A DNA stretch of 27,232 nucleotides from a virus: IMG/VR virus record IMGVR_UViG_3300021090_000092, positions 1-27,232 of that record; one strand, written 5' to 3'. Shown here piece after piece: positions 15,245-22,688 of the stretch. The notes beneath the pieces are model-generated. The model searched no databases, was not told the origin of the DNA, and saw only the letters and a list, made by a program, of their open reading frames with translations. Each line of letters starts with the position of its first letter. Positions within the stretch are counted from its first letter, which is position 1. The position numbers were made by a program, and so were the translations under genes.

Positions 15245-16067
15245 CATCCGCGCGCAGGCACAAAAACAAGAACGGCAACTTCGCCAGCTTGAATCGCTCG
15301 GCGACAACGTCGTGCGCGCGTTCGTCGCCGACTTCCAGCGGCGGGCGATAGCAGCAGTCAAGAGCGGCGGCAAAGTAAAACTCACCGCCGCTGAGCGCGA
15401 GACGATCGTCGGTGAGTTGGCGGACCTGATGCTCTTGGGCTTCGTGCGTCGCTACCGGCAGGAGAAGCGCGAACTTGGCATCGAACTCTCGCTGTCGTTT
15501 TCGAAAGAAGTCTCGAAGCTGGCCAAGGGTTTTGACCTCGACCTCGGCAGCATCCGCGATTCGTTCGTCAAGGTCGCGCGGAAACGGACGGTCGAATCGG
15601 TCGTCTCGATCGAGACTCGGATCAACCAAGAACTGGCTCGCGTCACGGCCCGTCAACAGCCGACGGCGATCGCCACGCGCGAGATGCGTCGGCGGCTGTC
15701 GGAAATGGGGCTCGCGGCGCAGCGGCCGGCGCTCGTCGAGACGTTGGTCAGGACTCACGCTCAGATCGCCTACTCGGCGGCTCAAAGCAAGCTGGACAGC
15801 GACGATCCAGACGGCATCATTTGGGGTTACACTTTGTCGATCGTGGGTGACGACCGCACAAGCGACATTTGCATCCAACCGGGCGTCGACGGCTTCACCG
15901 CGCCGAAGGACGATCCGCTGTGGGACATTTGGACACCGCCGCTGCATTGGAATTGTCGCACGCAAAAAATCGCCATCACTCGCCCGGCGGAGAAAACCAA
16001 GCTGCCACGCGGCGCCAAGGTCGGCGACGGATTCGACTTCAATCCAGGGAAGCTCCTGGCTGCTTAG
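15237..16067 (+). CDS. Head morphogenesis protein, Mu gpF-like
   Basis: The 276-residue protein has a helical N-terminal half rich in basic residues. The C-terminal Mu F signature follows: VRTHAQIAYSAAQ (171-183), GDDRTSDIC (204-212) and PLHWNCRT (235-242), with Asp205/206, Arg207, Cys212, His237, Asn239 and Cys240 visible. Proteins with this Mu F / SPP1 gp7-like domain are minor head proteins linked to the portal and required for proper head assembly or ejection. Gene order portal, connector, F, protease is that of Mu-like phages. Confidence 0.85.
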   Translation: MTNIRAQAQKQERQLRQLESLGDNVVRAFVADFQRRAIAAVKSGGKVKLTAAERETIVGELADLMLLGFVRRYRQEKRELGIELSLSFSKEVSKLAKGFDLDLGSIRDSFVKVARKRTVESVVSIETRINQELARVTARQQPTAIATREMRRRLSEMGLAAQRPALVETLVRTHAQIAYSAAQSKLDSDDPDGIIWGYTLSIVGDDRTSDICIQPGVDGFTAPKDDPLWDIWTPPLHWNCRTQKIAITRPAEKTKLPRGAKVGDGFDFNPGKLLAA

Positions 16068-16082
16068 AAAGGACGCAAACCC

Positions 16083-17240
16083 ATGCCCGCAAACAAGAAA
16101 CGTGCTGTCCGCCGCGCCGAGAAATTTCGCGGCTGGCTCCTGCTGGACGGTAAGAACCGGCTGCTCTATCGGAAGGAAGTGATTTACGAGGGCGACTGGG
16201 GCAAGTTAAATTCTCGGGGAGATGGTATTGCGTTTGCGATTGCACGGGATACGCTGAGTCACTGGCAACAATCGCTGGCAGAAATGCGAGCGGCTGGAAT
16301 CAAGAGTCCGTTCACCACGTCGCATGAAAATTGGGAGAGCACCGAAGATCGTCTAGGCGAAGTCATCAACGCCGAGGTCAGTGAAAACGACAACGGCAAG
16401 CCTTCGCTTTATCTGGACATTCTGTTCGACGACGAGAAATCTCGCGACATCGGTCTCAAGGGCGACGTCAGCATCGGTTCACCGCCCGTCTGGTACGACG
16501 GACGAAAACGCAAGTGGGTCTACCCGCTCCAGCACGTCGCAAGCACGAACGCTCCGGTAATCCCTGGCCTCGAAACTTGGCAAGCCATCGCCGCCGCTTT
16601 TGGCGAGCGCAAATCAAATAAGGGTTCCATCATGGACCTCGAAATGCTGATCGAACTCATGGGCCTCACCGACGCTGCCGCGACGGCCGAAAGCGACGAC
16701 GAGAAAATCGGGCTCATCAAGGCGAAGATCGCCGAGTGGACCGGCGGCACGCCGAAGCCCGACGCCGAAGGCAATCCCAAGCCGGCCGCGGTTGCCGCGA
16801 GCCAAAGCACGCCGGCACCTGCCTCCGCTGCCACGTCGGCCGTCCCGCAGGCCAAGAAAGTCACCGTCGCCTTCAGCCACGCCCACCCGGTGCTGGTGAA
16901 GACGGTCCGCGACGCCCGCGTGGCGACGCTTGACGCCCTGGTCGCGCAGAACGTGATCTCGCCGGCCATCAAGAAAGAGCTGGTATTGTCGCACTGCACA
17001 GACGATGGAATCAAGCTCGAACTGTCGCACGCCGCGGACGATAGCGCCGGTGGCGCCGCCTTCGACGAAGCGATCAAGTTGGTGAAGCTCGTCGCCAAGG
17101 ACAGACCGCTCAAGTCGAGCGGGCGATCTGCCGCCGGCGAGCAAACCGACGACCAGGTTCTCGAACTGTCGCACGGTCTCGAAGCCAACTCGTTCGAAAA
17201 GAGTTGCGAGAATCGTGCCAAGGAAATGGCTGGAGTTTAG
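16083..17240 (+). CDS. Prohead protease with C-terminal scaffold (Mu gpI-like)
   Basis: The 385-residue protein starts after AAAGGACG. The N-terminal 170 residues match assemblin-type (Mu I, herpes S21-like) prohead proteases: TTSHENWE with likely catalytic His81, GDVSIGSPPVW with the likely nucleophile Ser130, and LQHVASTNAPVIPGLETW with a second His151. From about residue 184 the protein becomes a helical, Pro/Ala-linked scaffold-like tail. Near the end are four similar LSH-type words (FSHA, VLSHC, LELSHA, LELSHG) that could be protease sites. Cleavage of scaffold and other head proteins is the expected role. A nested start inside the gene is listed separately. Confidence 0.75.
   Translation: MPANKKRAVRRAEKFRGWLLLDGKNRLLYRKEVIYEGDWGKLNSRGDGIAFAIARDTLSHWQQSLAEMRAAGIKSPFTTSHENWESTEDRLGEVINAEVSENDNGKPSLYLDILFDDEKSRDIGLKGDVSIGSPPVWYDGRKRKWVYPLQHVASTNAPVIPGLETWQAIAAAFGERKSNKGSIMDLEMLIELMGLTDAAATAESDDEKIGLIKAKIAEWTGGTPKPDAEGNPKPAAVAASQSTPAPASAATSAVPQAKKVTVAFSHAHPVLVKTVRDARVATLDALVAQNVISPAIKKELVLSHCTDDGIKLELSHAADDSAGGAAFDEAIKLVKLVAKDRPLKSSGRSAAGEQTDDQVLELSHGLEANSFEKSCENRAKEMAGV
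16632..17240 (+). CDS. Candidate nested scaffold protein, in frame within the protease gene
   Basis: An in-frame ATG at 16632 is preceded by AAATAAGGG (about 16616-16624), a reasonable binding site. It falls exactly at the boundary where the protease domain ends and the scaffold-like region begins. The product would be 202 residues. Lambda C/Nu3 and Mu I/Z use the same arrangement to make scaffold in excess of protease. The nested product is inferred from sequence position. Confidence 0.45.
   Translation: MDLEMLIELMGLTDAAATAESDDEKIGLIKAKIAEWTGGTPKPDAEGNPKPAAVAASQSTPAPASAATSAVPQAKKVTVAFSHAHPVLVKTVRDARVATLDALVAQNVISPAIKKELVLSHCTDDGIKLELSHAADDSAGGAAFDEAIKLVKLVAKDRPLKSSGRSAAGEQTDDQVLELSHGLEANSFEKSCENRAKEMAGV
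17016..17175 (+). repeat. 16-bp direct repeat encoding LELSH
   Basis: CTCGAACTGTCGCACG occurs at 17016-17031 and again at 17160-17175. It encodes LELSHA and LELSHG in the scaffold tail. The spacing is 144 bases, so both copies are in frame. Confidence 0.6.
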
Positions 17241-17350
17241 TACCGAATCACTTTCAACAAAGGGCCGTGCGTCGATCGTGCGGCTGCTGAATCGGAGCTG
17301 GAGCCGGACTAATTACCCGGCGAGAAGGCTCAACACTTCGCTGCCCGTTG

Positions 17351-17387
17351 AGGGGTCGCGCGATAAGCGCTGGCCCCTTTTTATTTG
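17351..17387 (+). terminator. Intrinsic-terminator-like hairpin between scaffold and decoration genes
   Basis: AGGGGTC followed by GCGC pairs with GCGC, one bulged T, then GGCCCCT (17351-17378), with loop GATAA. TTTTTATTT follows (about 17378-17386). The stem is GC-rich and the U-tract good. It lies about 20 bases before the decoration gene ATG, leaving almost no space for a new promoter, so partial readthrough or RNA processing is likelier than full termination. Confidence 0.65.
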
Positions 17388-17407
17388 CGCACCGCAGCGA
17401 GGTTGCC

Positions 17408-17806
17408 ATGACGTCACCGATTCTCGAAAAGAAAAAGGTTGAGGATCTCATTCTGGCCGAATGGGACCAACGCTATTCGCGCCGCGACGCCACGCTGATC
17501 GGAGTCGGCGCGGCCGGCTCGCAGAATTTCGTCATCGGCCAGATTCTCAAAACCTCTTCGGCGAACTACACGCCGGCGGTAGCCGGAGACACGACGGGCG
17601 TCCACGCCGTGCTGCTCACGGACGTCACGGTACTCGACGACGCGACGGCGAAGGTGGCGATCCTGGTCAGCGGGCCCGTGATCGTCAACGGCAACGAACT
17701 GGTGTCGCCCGCCACGACCAATCTCGCCGCCCAAAAAACGGCGCTCGAAGCCCTCGGCATTCACATCGTCACCGAGCCGACAACGACCAGCGAAGGCGGC
17801 GCTTAG
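17408..17806 (+). CDS. Head decoration protein, lambda gpD-like
   Basis: The ATG at 17408 follows GCGAGGTTGCC; an upstream in-frame ATG at 17348 would place the terminator hairpin inside the gene and is rejected. The 132-residue product has the pattern of lambda D-like head stabilisers: an N-terminal arm, LIGVGAAGSQNFVIGQIL, AVLLTDVTVLDDATAKVAILVSG, and a C-terminal ALGIHIV strand. Such proteins bind as trimers on the expanded capsid. It precedes the capsid gene, as in lambda. The 167-base gap before it (17241-17407) holds the hairpin listed separately and no other feature I can support. Confidence 0.8.
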   Translation: MTSPILEKKKVEDLILAEWDQRYSRRDATLIGVGAAGSQNFVIGQILKTSSANYTPAVAGDTTGVHAVLLTDVTVLDDATAKVAILVSGPVIVNGNELVSPATTNLAAQKTALEALGIHIVTEPTTTSEGGA

Positions 17807-17869
17807 TCGGTCGCCGACAACACGTTCAATCGATTCGAAAAATTCCACTCTCATTTGTGAGACGAAGCC

Positions 17870-18493
17870 ATGCTTGCACTAAACGCCATCGCCGCTTTCG
17901 GTCGCGGGAAGGCCAGTATCGCCTTCGGGACGCGAATCCGCGTGCTCGTGCCCGGCGATCCGCACGGGTTCACGTACCTGACGTTCGTGCGCTACACGGC
18001 CGCCGGCACGGCCCACACGCTCACGATGATGCGAGGTCAGACCCACGCCAAGGCCGCTGCCGCTGCCGCCGCTGCCGCCGTGGCGGTCGTGGTCGACACC
18101 GCCATGCTGGACGGGGCCGGCAACGCACTCGCCGCGAACGATCTCGTGGCCATCGAGCTCGACGACGGTTCGTGGCACCTCGGCATCGTCGACACGAGCG
18201 GCTGGGACGCTGGGACGAAGACGATCACGCTCACCTCCGGCACGGCGATTCCCGCCGGCCGCAGTGTGCTGCTCGGCGGAGCGGTCGTTTCCTACGGAAT
18301 TGCCGGCGACGCGAACCACGCCAACTTCACGCTCACAGGCACGGCGAGCGTATCGTCGAACTTCCCGGCCGTGGCCAACGCCGGGCCGCTCTGCAAGAGC
18401 CCGTACCGCAACTCGCCGATCATCGTCGATTCGGACAACGCGACCGCGACCGGAACCATCGAGGGCGTCTCGGCAGTTTACGCACAGCGCTAA
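17870..18493 (+). CDS. Probable virion protein of unknown function, 207 aa
   Basis: The gene lies between the decoration and major capsid genes. Residues of about 60-77 are an alanine/valine run (KAAAAAAAAAVAVVV) encoded by a GCC/GCT-rich tract. The rest is beta-rich, with ELDDGSWHLGIVDTSGWD, TKTITLTSGTAIPAGR and ANFTLTGTASVSSNF segments. A second decoration, head fibre or capsid-associated protein is plausible from position and composition. No family is recognised. Confidence 0.5.
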   Translation: MLALNAIAAFGRGKASIAFGTRIRVLVPGDPHGFTYLTFVRYTAAGTAHTLTMMRGQTHAKAAAAAAAAAVAVVVDTAMLDGAGNALAANDLVAIELDDGSWHLGIVDTSGWDAGTKTITLTSGTAIPAGRSVLLGGAVVSYGIAGDANHANFTLTGTASVSSNFPAVANAGPLCKSPYRNSPIIVDSDNATATGTIEGVSAVYAQR

Positions 18494-18554
18494 CAGTTCG
18501 CGGAGTCGATCTCGCAACCAATTCACTTTCGCACGTTTTCACGGAGTCGGTTCC

Positions 18555-19595
18555 ATGCCAAATATCCTCGACGTTTTCAACGGCGACGCCTACCAGACCG
18601 TGAGTCTGACCAAGGGCATACTGAAACTGCCGTACAAGCCGGGGCGGCTCGGGGCGAGCGGTTTGTTCCAGGTCGAAGGGATCGATACCTGGGCGGTGGC
18701 GCTGGAATACAAAGCGGGTAAGATCTCGCTGATCCCAACGTCGACCCGCGGGAGCGGCGCGGCGAGCGCTCTTCCGTCGGAGCGTGGCAAGCTCTACACG
18801 TTCAGCGTGCCACACCTCCAACTTGGCGGGTCGGTGACGGCCGCCGAGTGTGGGCGCCGCGAGTTCGGCAGTGCCGATCGCATCGAGTCGATCAACAAGA
18901 TCATCCAGGACAAGGGCCTGCGGCTGCGCAACAATCACGAAGCCACGGCCGAGTATCATCGCATCGGCGCGATCCAGGGCAACATCAAGGACGCCGATGG
19001 CTCGACGAGCATCGTCAACCTGTTCACGACGTTCAGCATCAGCCAAGAGACGGTCGACTTCGCGCTCGACGACGACTTGACCGAGGTCAAGCTCAAGTGC
19101 GAAGCGGTTCGGCGGATCATCGAGGGCAAGCTCGGCGGCCGGACGCACTCTGGAATCGTGGCCCAAGTCGGCAACGGTTTCTGGGATTCGCTGATCATTC
19201 ACCCGCAGGTCAAGAAAGCCTACGAACGAATGCAGGAGGGTAAATTCCTCCGCGAGAACCAACGCACGGCCATCGACGTCGCCGAGGTTCTATTCTGCGG
19301 GATCCTATTTCAGAATTACCGCGGCAAGATCGGCACCGTCGACTTCATCGCCAACGCCGAGGCCAACTTCTACCCGACCGGCGTGCAGGATTTGTTCATT
19401 GAGCACTACGGGCCGGCGAACTTCGTCGAGACGATTGGCACGACCGGCAAGCCGTTCTATCTGAAGCAAGAGCGGATGAAGTTCGACATGGGCGTCGAGC
19501 TCTACAGCCAATCGAATCCGTGCGTAATTTGCGCGGAGCCGGAGTTGCTGGTGAAGGGCACGACGGCGCTGGCGGCCGAAGTCGCAGCAGCGTAG
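18555..19595 (+). CDS. Major capsid protein, lambda gpE-like
   Basis: The 346-residue protein has the lambda E-type pattern. An N-terminal MPNILDVFNGDAYQTVSLTK arm is followed by LPYKPGRLGASGLFQVEGIDTWAVALEYK, a mid-region ending in VKLKCEAVRRIIEGKL, then HSGIVAQVGNGFWDSLIIHPQVKKAYERMQEG, and C-terminal GTTGKPFYLKQERMKFDMGVELYSQSNPCVICAEPELL. It would self-assemble into the HK97-fold shell. The binding site is a CACGGAG just upstream. A strong terminator follows the gene, fitting heavy expression. Confidence 0.88.
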   Translation: MPNILDVFNGDAYQTVSLTKGILKLPYKPGRLGASGLFQVEGIDTWAVALEYKAGKISLIPTSTRGSGAASALPSERGKLYTFSVPHLQLGGSVTAAECGRREFGSADRIESINKIIQDKGLRLRNNHEATAEYHRIGAIQGNIKDADGSTSIVNLFTTFSISQETVDFALDDDLTEVKLKCEAVRRIIEGKLGGRTHSGIVAQVGNGFWDSLIIHPQVKKAYERMQEGKFLRENQRTAIDVAEVLFCGILFQNYRGKIGTVDFIANAEANFYPTGVQDLFIEHYGPANFVETIGTTGKPFYLKQERMKFDMGVELYSQSNPCVICAEPELLVKGTTALAAEVAAA

Positions 19596-19624
19596 TCCGC
19601 AAGCGAGCGGTGAATTGAATCAAT

Positions 19625-19659
19625 GAGCCGCTGCCGTGTGATGCGGCAGCGGCTTTTTT
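19625..19659 (+). terminator. Strong intrinsic terminator after the capsid gene
   Basis: AGCCGCTGCCG (19626-19636) and CGGCAGCGGCT (19644-19654) form a perfect 11-bp GC-rich stem with a seven-base loop, directly followed by TTTTT. It is the best terminator in the window. The next gene starts 14 bases later, so downstream tail genes depend on readthrough, antitermination or processing. Confidence 0.85.
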
Positions 19660-19672
19660 GTTGGTGAGACGC

Positions 19673-20323
19673 ATGGCGAACGCAATCACAGTTGATGTCG
19701 ACGTGCCGGGCCTTGCTGGCATGGCACGCATGTTTGGCAACAAGAAGCTCGCTGATCGCATCGGTGCGGCCTGGTCGAAGATTTACACTTCTTGGACCCA
19801 ACAGCGTTTCGTGCTGTTTAGCCGCGGCGGCGGCGATTGGCCTGGTCTCAGTCCATCGACGCTGAAAAAAAGACGGGGGAAGGCTGGGGCCGCCATCTTG
19901 CGCGATACCGGGCTATTGTTCGCCGCGCTCAATGGCATCGCGGGAAAGGTCTTCAACGTTGTCTGGGTTGCAGACGGACAGAGCAAGAGAGTCGGGCTCA
20001 CGGCGACTCTGACCTCGTCGCAATCCTACCGAAATGGCCCAAGCATCGGGCAAGTTGCGAAGTATCACCAAGATGGCGGCGGCCGGCTGCCGCAGAGGGT
20101 GATTCTCGCCCAGATCGAACCGAATTACCAGATCGTCGACACCTCGCTATTGCAGCAGTTCGTGAACCCATTTTCCGAATCAATTTCTGCCGAACTGACC
20201 AGGGTCGCAAATGATCGAAGCGGTTACAACGCCTCGCTTCAAATGCGACGAGCGGCTTCCGTTTGCCTGGTTCAGGCACTCGTGGCGGGGGCCAAGCGCG
20301 GGCGAAATATCACCTCTCAATAA
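19673..20323 (+). CDS. Tail completion / virion morphogenesis protein (P2 gpS, Mu G-like)
   Basis: The 216-residue protein starts after TTGGTGAGA. It shows the family pattern: FSRGGGDWPGLSPSTLKKRRGKAGAAILRDTGLLFAALNG (about 50-90) and GPSIGQVAKYHQDGGGRLPQRVIL (about 120-145), with the typical Trp-x-x-Leu, Leu-x-x-Thr-Gly and Gln-Arg motifs. Family members complete the tail end that attaches to the head. Position right after the capsid gene is standard. Confidence 0.7.
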   Translation: MANAITVDVDVPGLAGMARMFGNKKLADRIGAAWSKIYTSWTQQRFVLFSRGGGDWPGLSPSTLKKRRGKAGAAILRDTGLLFAALNGIAGKVFNVVWVADGQSKRVGLTATLTSSQSYRNGPSIGQVAKYHQDGGGRLPQRVILAQIEPNYQIVDTSLLQQFVNPFSESISAELTRVANDRSGYNASLQMRRAASVCLVQALVAGAKRGRNITSQ

Positions 20324-20329
20324 GCCAAC

Positions 20330-20689
20330 ATGGCCGTAACCCCGATCACCGCCGTTGCCATCCCGCACACGAATGCGGGTTACAACCTGACCGACAGCGC
20401 CGCGTTCACGACGCTCGGCGCCGGCTCGGGAAACGGCGTCGAGTTCGCATACGCGGACGCCGCGATCGTGGTGCTCAAGAACGATACCGGAGGTGCGGCG
20501 ACGTTCACGCTCAAGGCGTCTCTCGGCAGCGGCTTCACCGCCTACGGGGCGGCGCTTACCAATCCGACCATTGCCGTGGCAACCGGCAAGACGTACCTGT
20601 TGCGCCTCGACGGCGTGTTCCGAGACAGCGCCGGCAAGGTCACGATCGAGTGCAGCGTCGCGGGGAAGGTGTTGGTGCTCACGCCATGA
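20330..20689 (+). CDS. Hypothetical protein, 119 aa (beta-rich)
   Basis: The start follows a stretch without a strong binding site. The protein is beta-rich, with regular repeats (AVTPITAVAIPHTNAG, AAIVVLKNDTGGAATFTLKASLG, KVTIECSVAGKVLVLTP), and looks like a compact jelly-roll or Ig-like domain. Its position among head-tail joining genes suggests a connector or stabilising virion protein. The stop overlaps the next start (ATGATGA). Confidence 0.5.
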   Translation: MAVTPITAVAIPHTNAGYNLTDSAAFTTLGAGSGNGVEFAYADAAIVVLKNDTGGAATFTLKASLGSGFTAYGAALTNPTIAVATGKTYLLRLDGVFRDSAGKVTIECSVAGKVLVLTP

Positions 20690-21216
20690 TGAAAGACCCG
20701 CTCTCGCTGGCACAGGAAACGCTCGAGCGCTACTTCGAGCAATCGATCGGCATGCGCCGTGCGATGGGGCTGGCGATCAAGAACGTCGACGCCTACACGA
20801 AGGCCCGCGGCACGAAAGCTGTCGACGTCAATTCCGAGAGCGACACGCCGTCGATCCACCTCGTGCCAACTGCCATGCCGTCGAACATCAACTTCGCCAG
20901 CAATTGTTGTTCGCTCGACTACAACTTGCGCGTGATGATCAACACCGGAGACGTGCGGGTGGACTACAAACTGCTGCCTATTTGCTGGGCGATCTACGCA
21001 GCGATGGTTGCGGCAGTCGACGACAGCTCGCTCTTAGATTTGGCGTGGGAGGGGCAGCAGTTCATTAAGAACTTCACGCTCTCGAACACGCAATCGATCA
21101 TCAGCGATCCGACGCAGAATCTTGGCATCGTGGGCTGGGTCGGGATTGTTGACCTTACGCTGCACATGATTTTCCCGCGAACGCTCGTTAAACAGTTCCA
21201 CACGGGAGGCGCCTAG
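20686..21216 (+). CDS. Hypothetical protein at tail terminator position, 176 aa
   Basis: The 176-residue frame starts at a tandem ATG overlapping the previous stop. It has a helical N-terminus (LSLAQETLERYFEQSIGMRRAMG), a middle of mixed strands and helices with CCSLDYNLRVMINTGDVRVDYKLLP, and a C-terminal VGIVDLTLHMIFPRTL. Being directly before the probable major tail protein, a tail terminator or connector role is the positional guess. No family is recognised. Confidence 0.5.
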   Translation: MMKDPLSLAQETLERYFEQSIGMRRAMGLAIKNVDAYTKARGTKAVDVNSESDTPSIHLVPTAMPSNINFASNCCSLDYNLRVMINTGDVRVDYKLLPICWAIYAAMVAAVDDSSLLDLAWEGQQFIKNFTLSNTQSIISDPTQNLGIVGWVGIVDLTLHMIFPRTLVKQFHTGGA

Positions 21217-21218
21217 CC

Positions 21219-22046
21219 ATGCCGATTTATAATGGAAAAAATGCGTACGTCGACGACGTTCCTTGCGTCCAAACCTGGTCGGCCTCGCTTGCGACGACTC
21301 ATCAGCGGCACAGCTCGTCGTGCATCGCAGGCGCCACCAACTCGCCACCTGGCATCAAGAACTGGTCGGGCCAAATCACCGGCCTTGGTGACTTCCCATC
21401 AATCGTGATCCCGTCGCTGTCGCCGCTCACGTTCCTGGGCGTCATCAACAACACCGGCGGCTCGCTCAAGAGTCTCAACGGCAGCGTGTTCATCGAATCG
21501 CTCACGATCGACATCAATAAAGCCACCTACGCGCCGATCAGTTGGACGGCGACGTTCGGGGCGCATGGCGATCTCGTCGAAGCGGCCACCGGCGCTGCCG
21601 ACTCGGTCGTCTCGGAAGCGCCCAACGGCAAAGACCTGGCGATCACGATCGTGGCGACGCCGATCACGCAGGCGATCCAGACGGCGCAGCTCGTCTTCCG
21701 CCGGCCGTCGACGACCTACGTCGACGCGGGGCTCACGTACCGGACGCCCGGCAACCTCGAAGCCGACATCAACTTTGCGGTGCTGGAGTCGGCGCTCGAA
21801 GTCGCTGCCTACGCGCCCAATGCGCTGTCGCTGGTGAAGATTTTCACGACGGCGACCAAGTATTGGGAGTTCTCGAAGATCCGCTTCGGCGGTAAATCGA
21901 ACTTCGTCGTCGACCGCACGAGTAACAACGTGCTCGGCTACACCGTCAACGGCATGTGGAACGCGATCGAGGGCACGACGGAGGGGTGGATCGCGTTCTT
22001 CAACGGTTCGACCTACGAGACGGCGATTTACGGAACGGCACCCTAG
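21219..22046 (+). CDS. Probable major tail (tube) protein, 275 aa
   Basis: The protein has alternating beta-strand-like segments throughout (SWTATFGAHGDLVEAATG, LAITIVATPITQAIQTAQLVFRR, ADINFAVLESALEV, WIAFFNGSTYETAIYG). The position, directly before a frameshift tail assembly chaperone and tape measure, is that of the major tail protein in siphophages. It is 275 residues long, within the range for such proteins with an added domain. The assignment is mainly by position. Confidence 0.6.
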   Translation: MPIYNGKNAYVDDVPCVQTWSASLATTHQRHSSSCIAGATNSPPGIKNWSGQITGLGDFPSIVIPSLSPLTFLGVINNTGGSLKSLNGSVFIESLTIDINKATYAPISWTATFGAHGDLVEAATGAADSVVSEAPNGKDLAITIVATPITQAIQTAQLVFRRPSTTYVDAGLTYRTPGNLEADINFAVLESALEVAAYAPNALSLVKIFTTATKYWEFSKIRFGGKSNFVVDRTSNNVLGYTVNGMWNAIEGTTEGWIAFFNGSTYETAIYGTAP

Positions 22047-22059
22047 TTAGCGAGCCAGC

Positions 22060-22563
22060 ATGTCCCTGCCAGTCACGATTGAAGGTCAGAAGCTGTTCGT
22101 CACGCTCCCGTCGGCGACGGACCTCAACAATTTCCAGCAGCTTTTGCAGACGGAATATCGGCGGCGGATGTTCGCCGCGATGCCGACCGGCCTGCCAGAC
22201 GACGAGTTCAAGCGCTGGATTCGCGTCATCAATGAAGAAGCCGCGGAGATCAACCCGTTCAAGAATCTACGCGCACTGGCGAATTCTGCCGACGGCGCAG
22301 CACTGTTTTACCACGCGCTCTTGCGCCACGAGAATCCGAACGTGACTCTCGACTTTGTCGCGGAGCTGGTGTCTCGCGGCGTCGAAGGCAAGCCGGCGGC
22401 GATGGAAGGCTTGCGCGAGATTCGGACAGCGTTCGAGTCGCTGCTGGAAGCAAAAAAAAACGACCAGCAGCCCAAACCGCCAGTCCCGGTGGAAACTCAG
22501 CCGACTCCGGGGCCTGCGACTTCCCCGCCGTCTACCGAAAGCTCACCGAGCGGTACGGGCTAA
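22060..22563 (+). CDS. Tail assembly chaperone, short (zero-frame) product
   Basis: The 167-residue protein has a helical core (LNNFQQLLQTEYRRRMFAAM, AEINPFKNLRALANSADGAALFYHALLRHEN). After the slippery run at 22452-22461 it continues as a low-complexity Pro/Thr/Ser tail (KPPVPVETQPTPGPATSPPS). A short product with an uninformative tail, followed by a -1 frame with a real domain, is the lambda G / GT design. It lies directly before the tape measure, as expected of the tail chaperone. Confidence 0.7.
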   Translation: MSLPVTIEGQKLFVTLPSATDLNNFQQLLQTEYRRRMFAAMPTGLPDDEFKRWIRVINEEAAEINPFKNLRALANSADGAALFYHALLRHENPNVTLDFVAELVSRGVEGKPAAMEGLREIRTAFESLLEAKKNDQQPKPPVPVETQPTPGPATSPPSTESSPSGTG

Positions 22564-22688
22564 CGCTCGGCGACATCGACCACATGCCGATCGACGTGCT
22601 CGAAGAGTACATCACCGGTAGCCAGCCCGACACGATTACTTTTGCCAACGAAGCACAGTTGATGCGATGGCTTCAGACGTCCAAGTAA
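22060..22688 (+). CDS. Tail assembly chaperone, -1 frameshift fusion product
   Basis: The zero frame is read from 22060 through the AAC codon at 22459-22461. A -1 slip on AAAAAAC then continues from 22461 to a stop at 22686-22688, giving about 209 residues. The -1 extension is 75 residues and has a coherent domain: DFPAVYRKLTERYGLTLGDIDHMPIDVLEEYITG and FANEAQLMRWLQTSK. This resembles the C-terminal T-type part of tail chaperones that recruits the tape measure. It overlaps the tape measure start by 22 bases. The frameshift is inferred from sequence. Confidence 0.6.
22452..22461 (+). promoter_or_regulatory. Candidate -1 ribosomal frameshift slippery site (A9C)
   Basis: Nine A followed by C lie in the codons GCA AAA AAA AAC of the chaperone gene. 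Two overlapping heptamers (A AAA AAA and A AAA AAC) allow both tRNAs to re-pair after a -1 slip. A hairpin (CAG-CCCGG with CCGGG-CTG, 22481-22516) lies downstream, at about 20 bases a larger spacing than usual. Confidence 0.7.

Noticed and set aside
14018-15385. Open reading frame of 455 codons on the minus strand
   Set aside because: It overlaps the portal, connector and F genes on the other strand, has no recognisable domain and no sensible binding site.
17241-17350. Possible promoter before the decoration gene
   Set aside because: TAATTA and TTCAAC words occur, but no pair with proper spacing and strength is visible, and any transcript would meet the hairpin at once.
17348-17407. Upstream start at 17348 for the decoration protein
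   Set aside because: The extra 20 residues would be translated from the terminator hairpin and do not fit the gpD family N-terminus.
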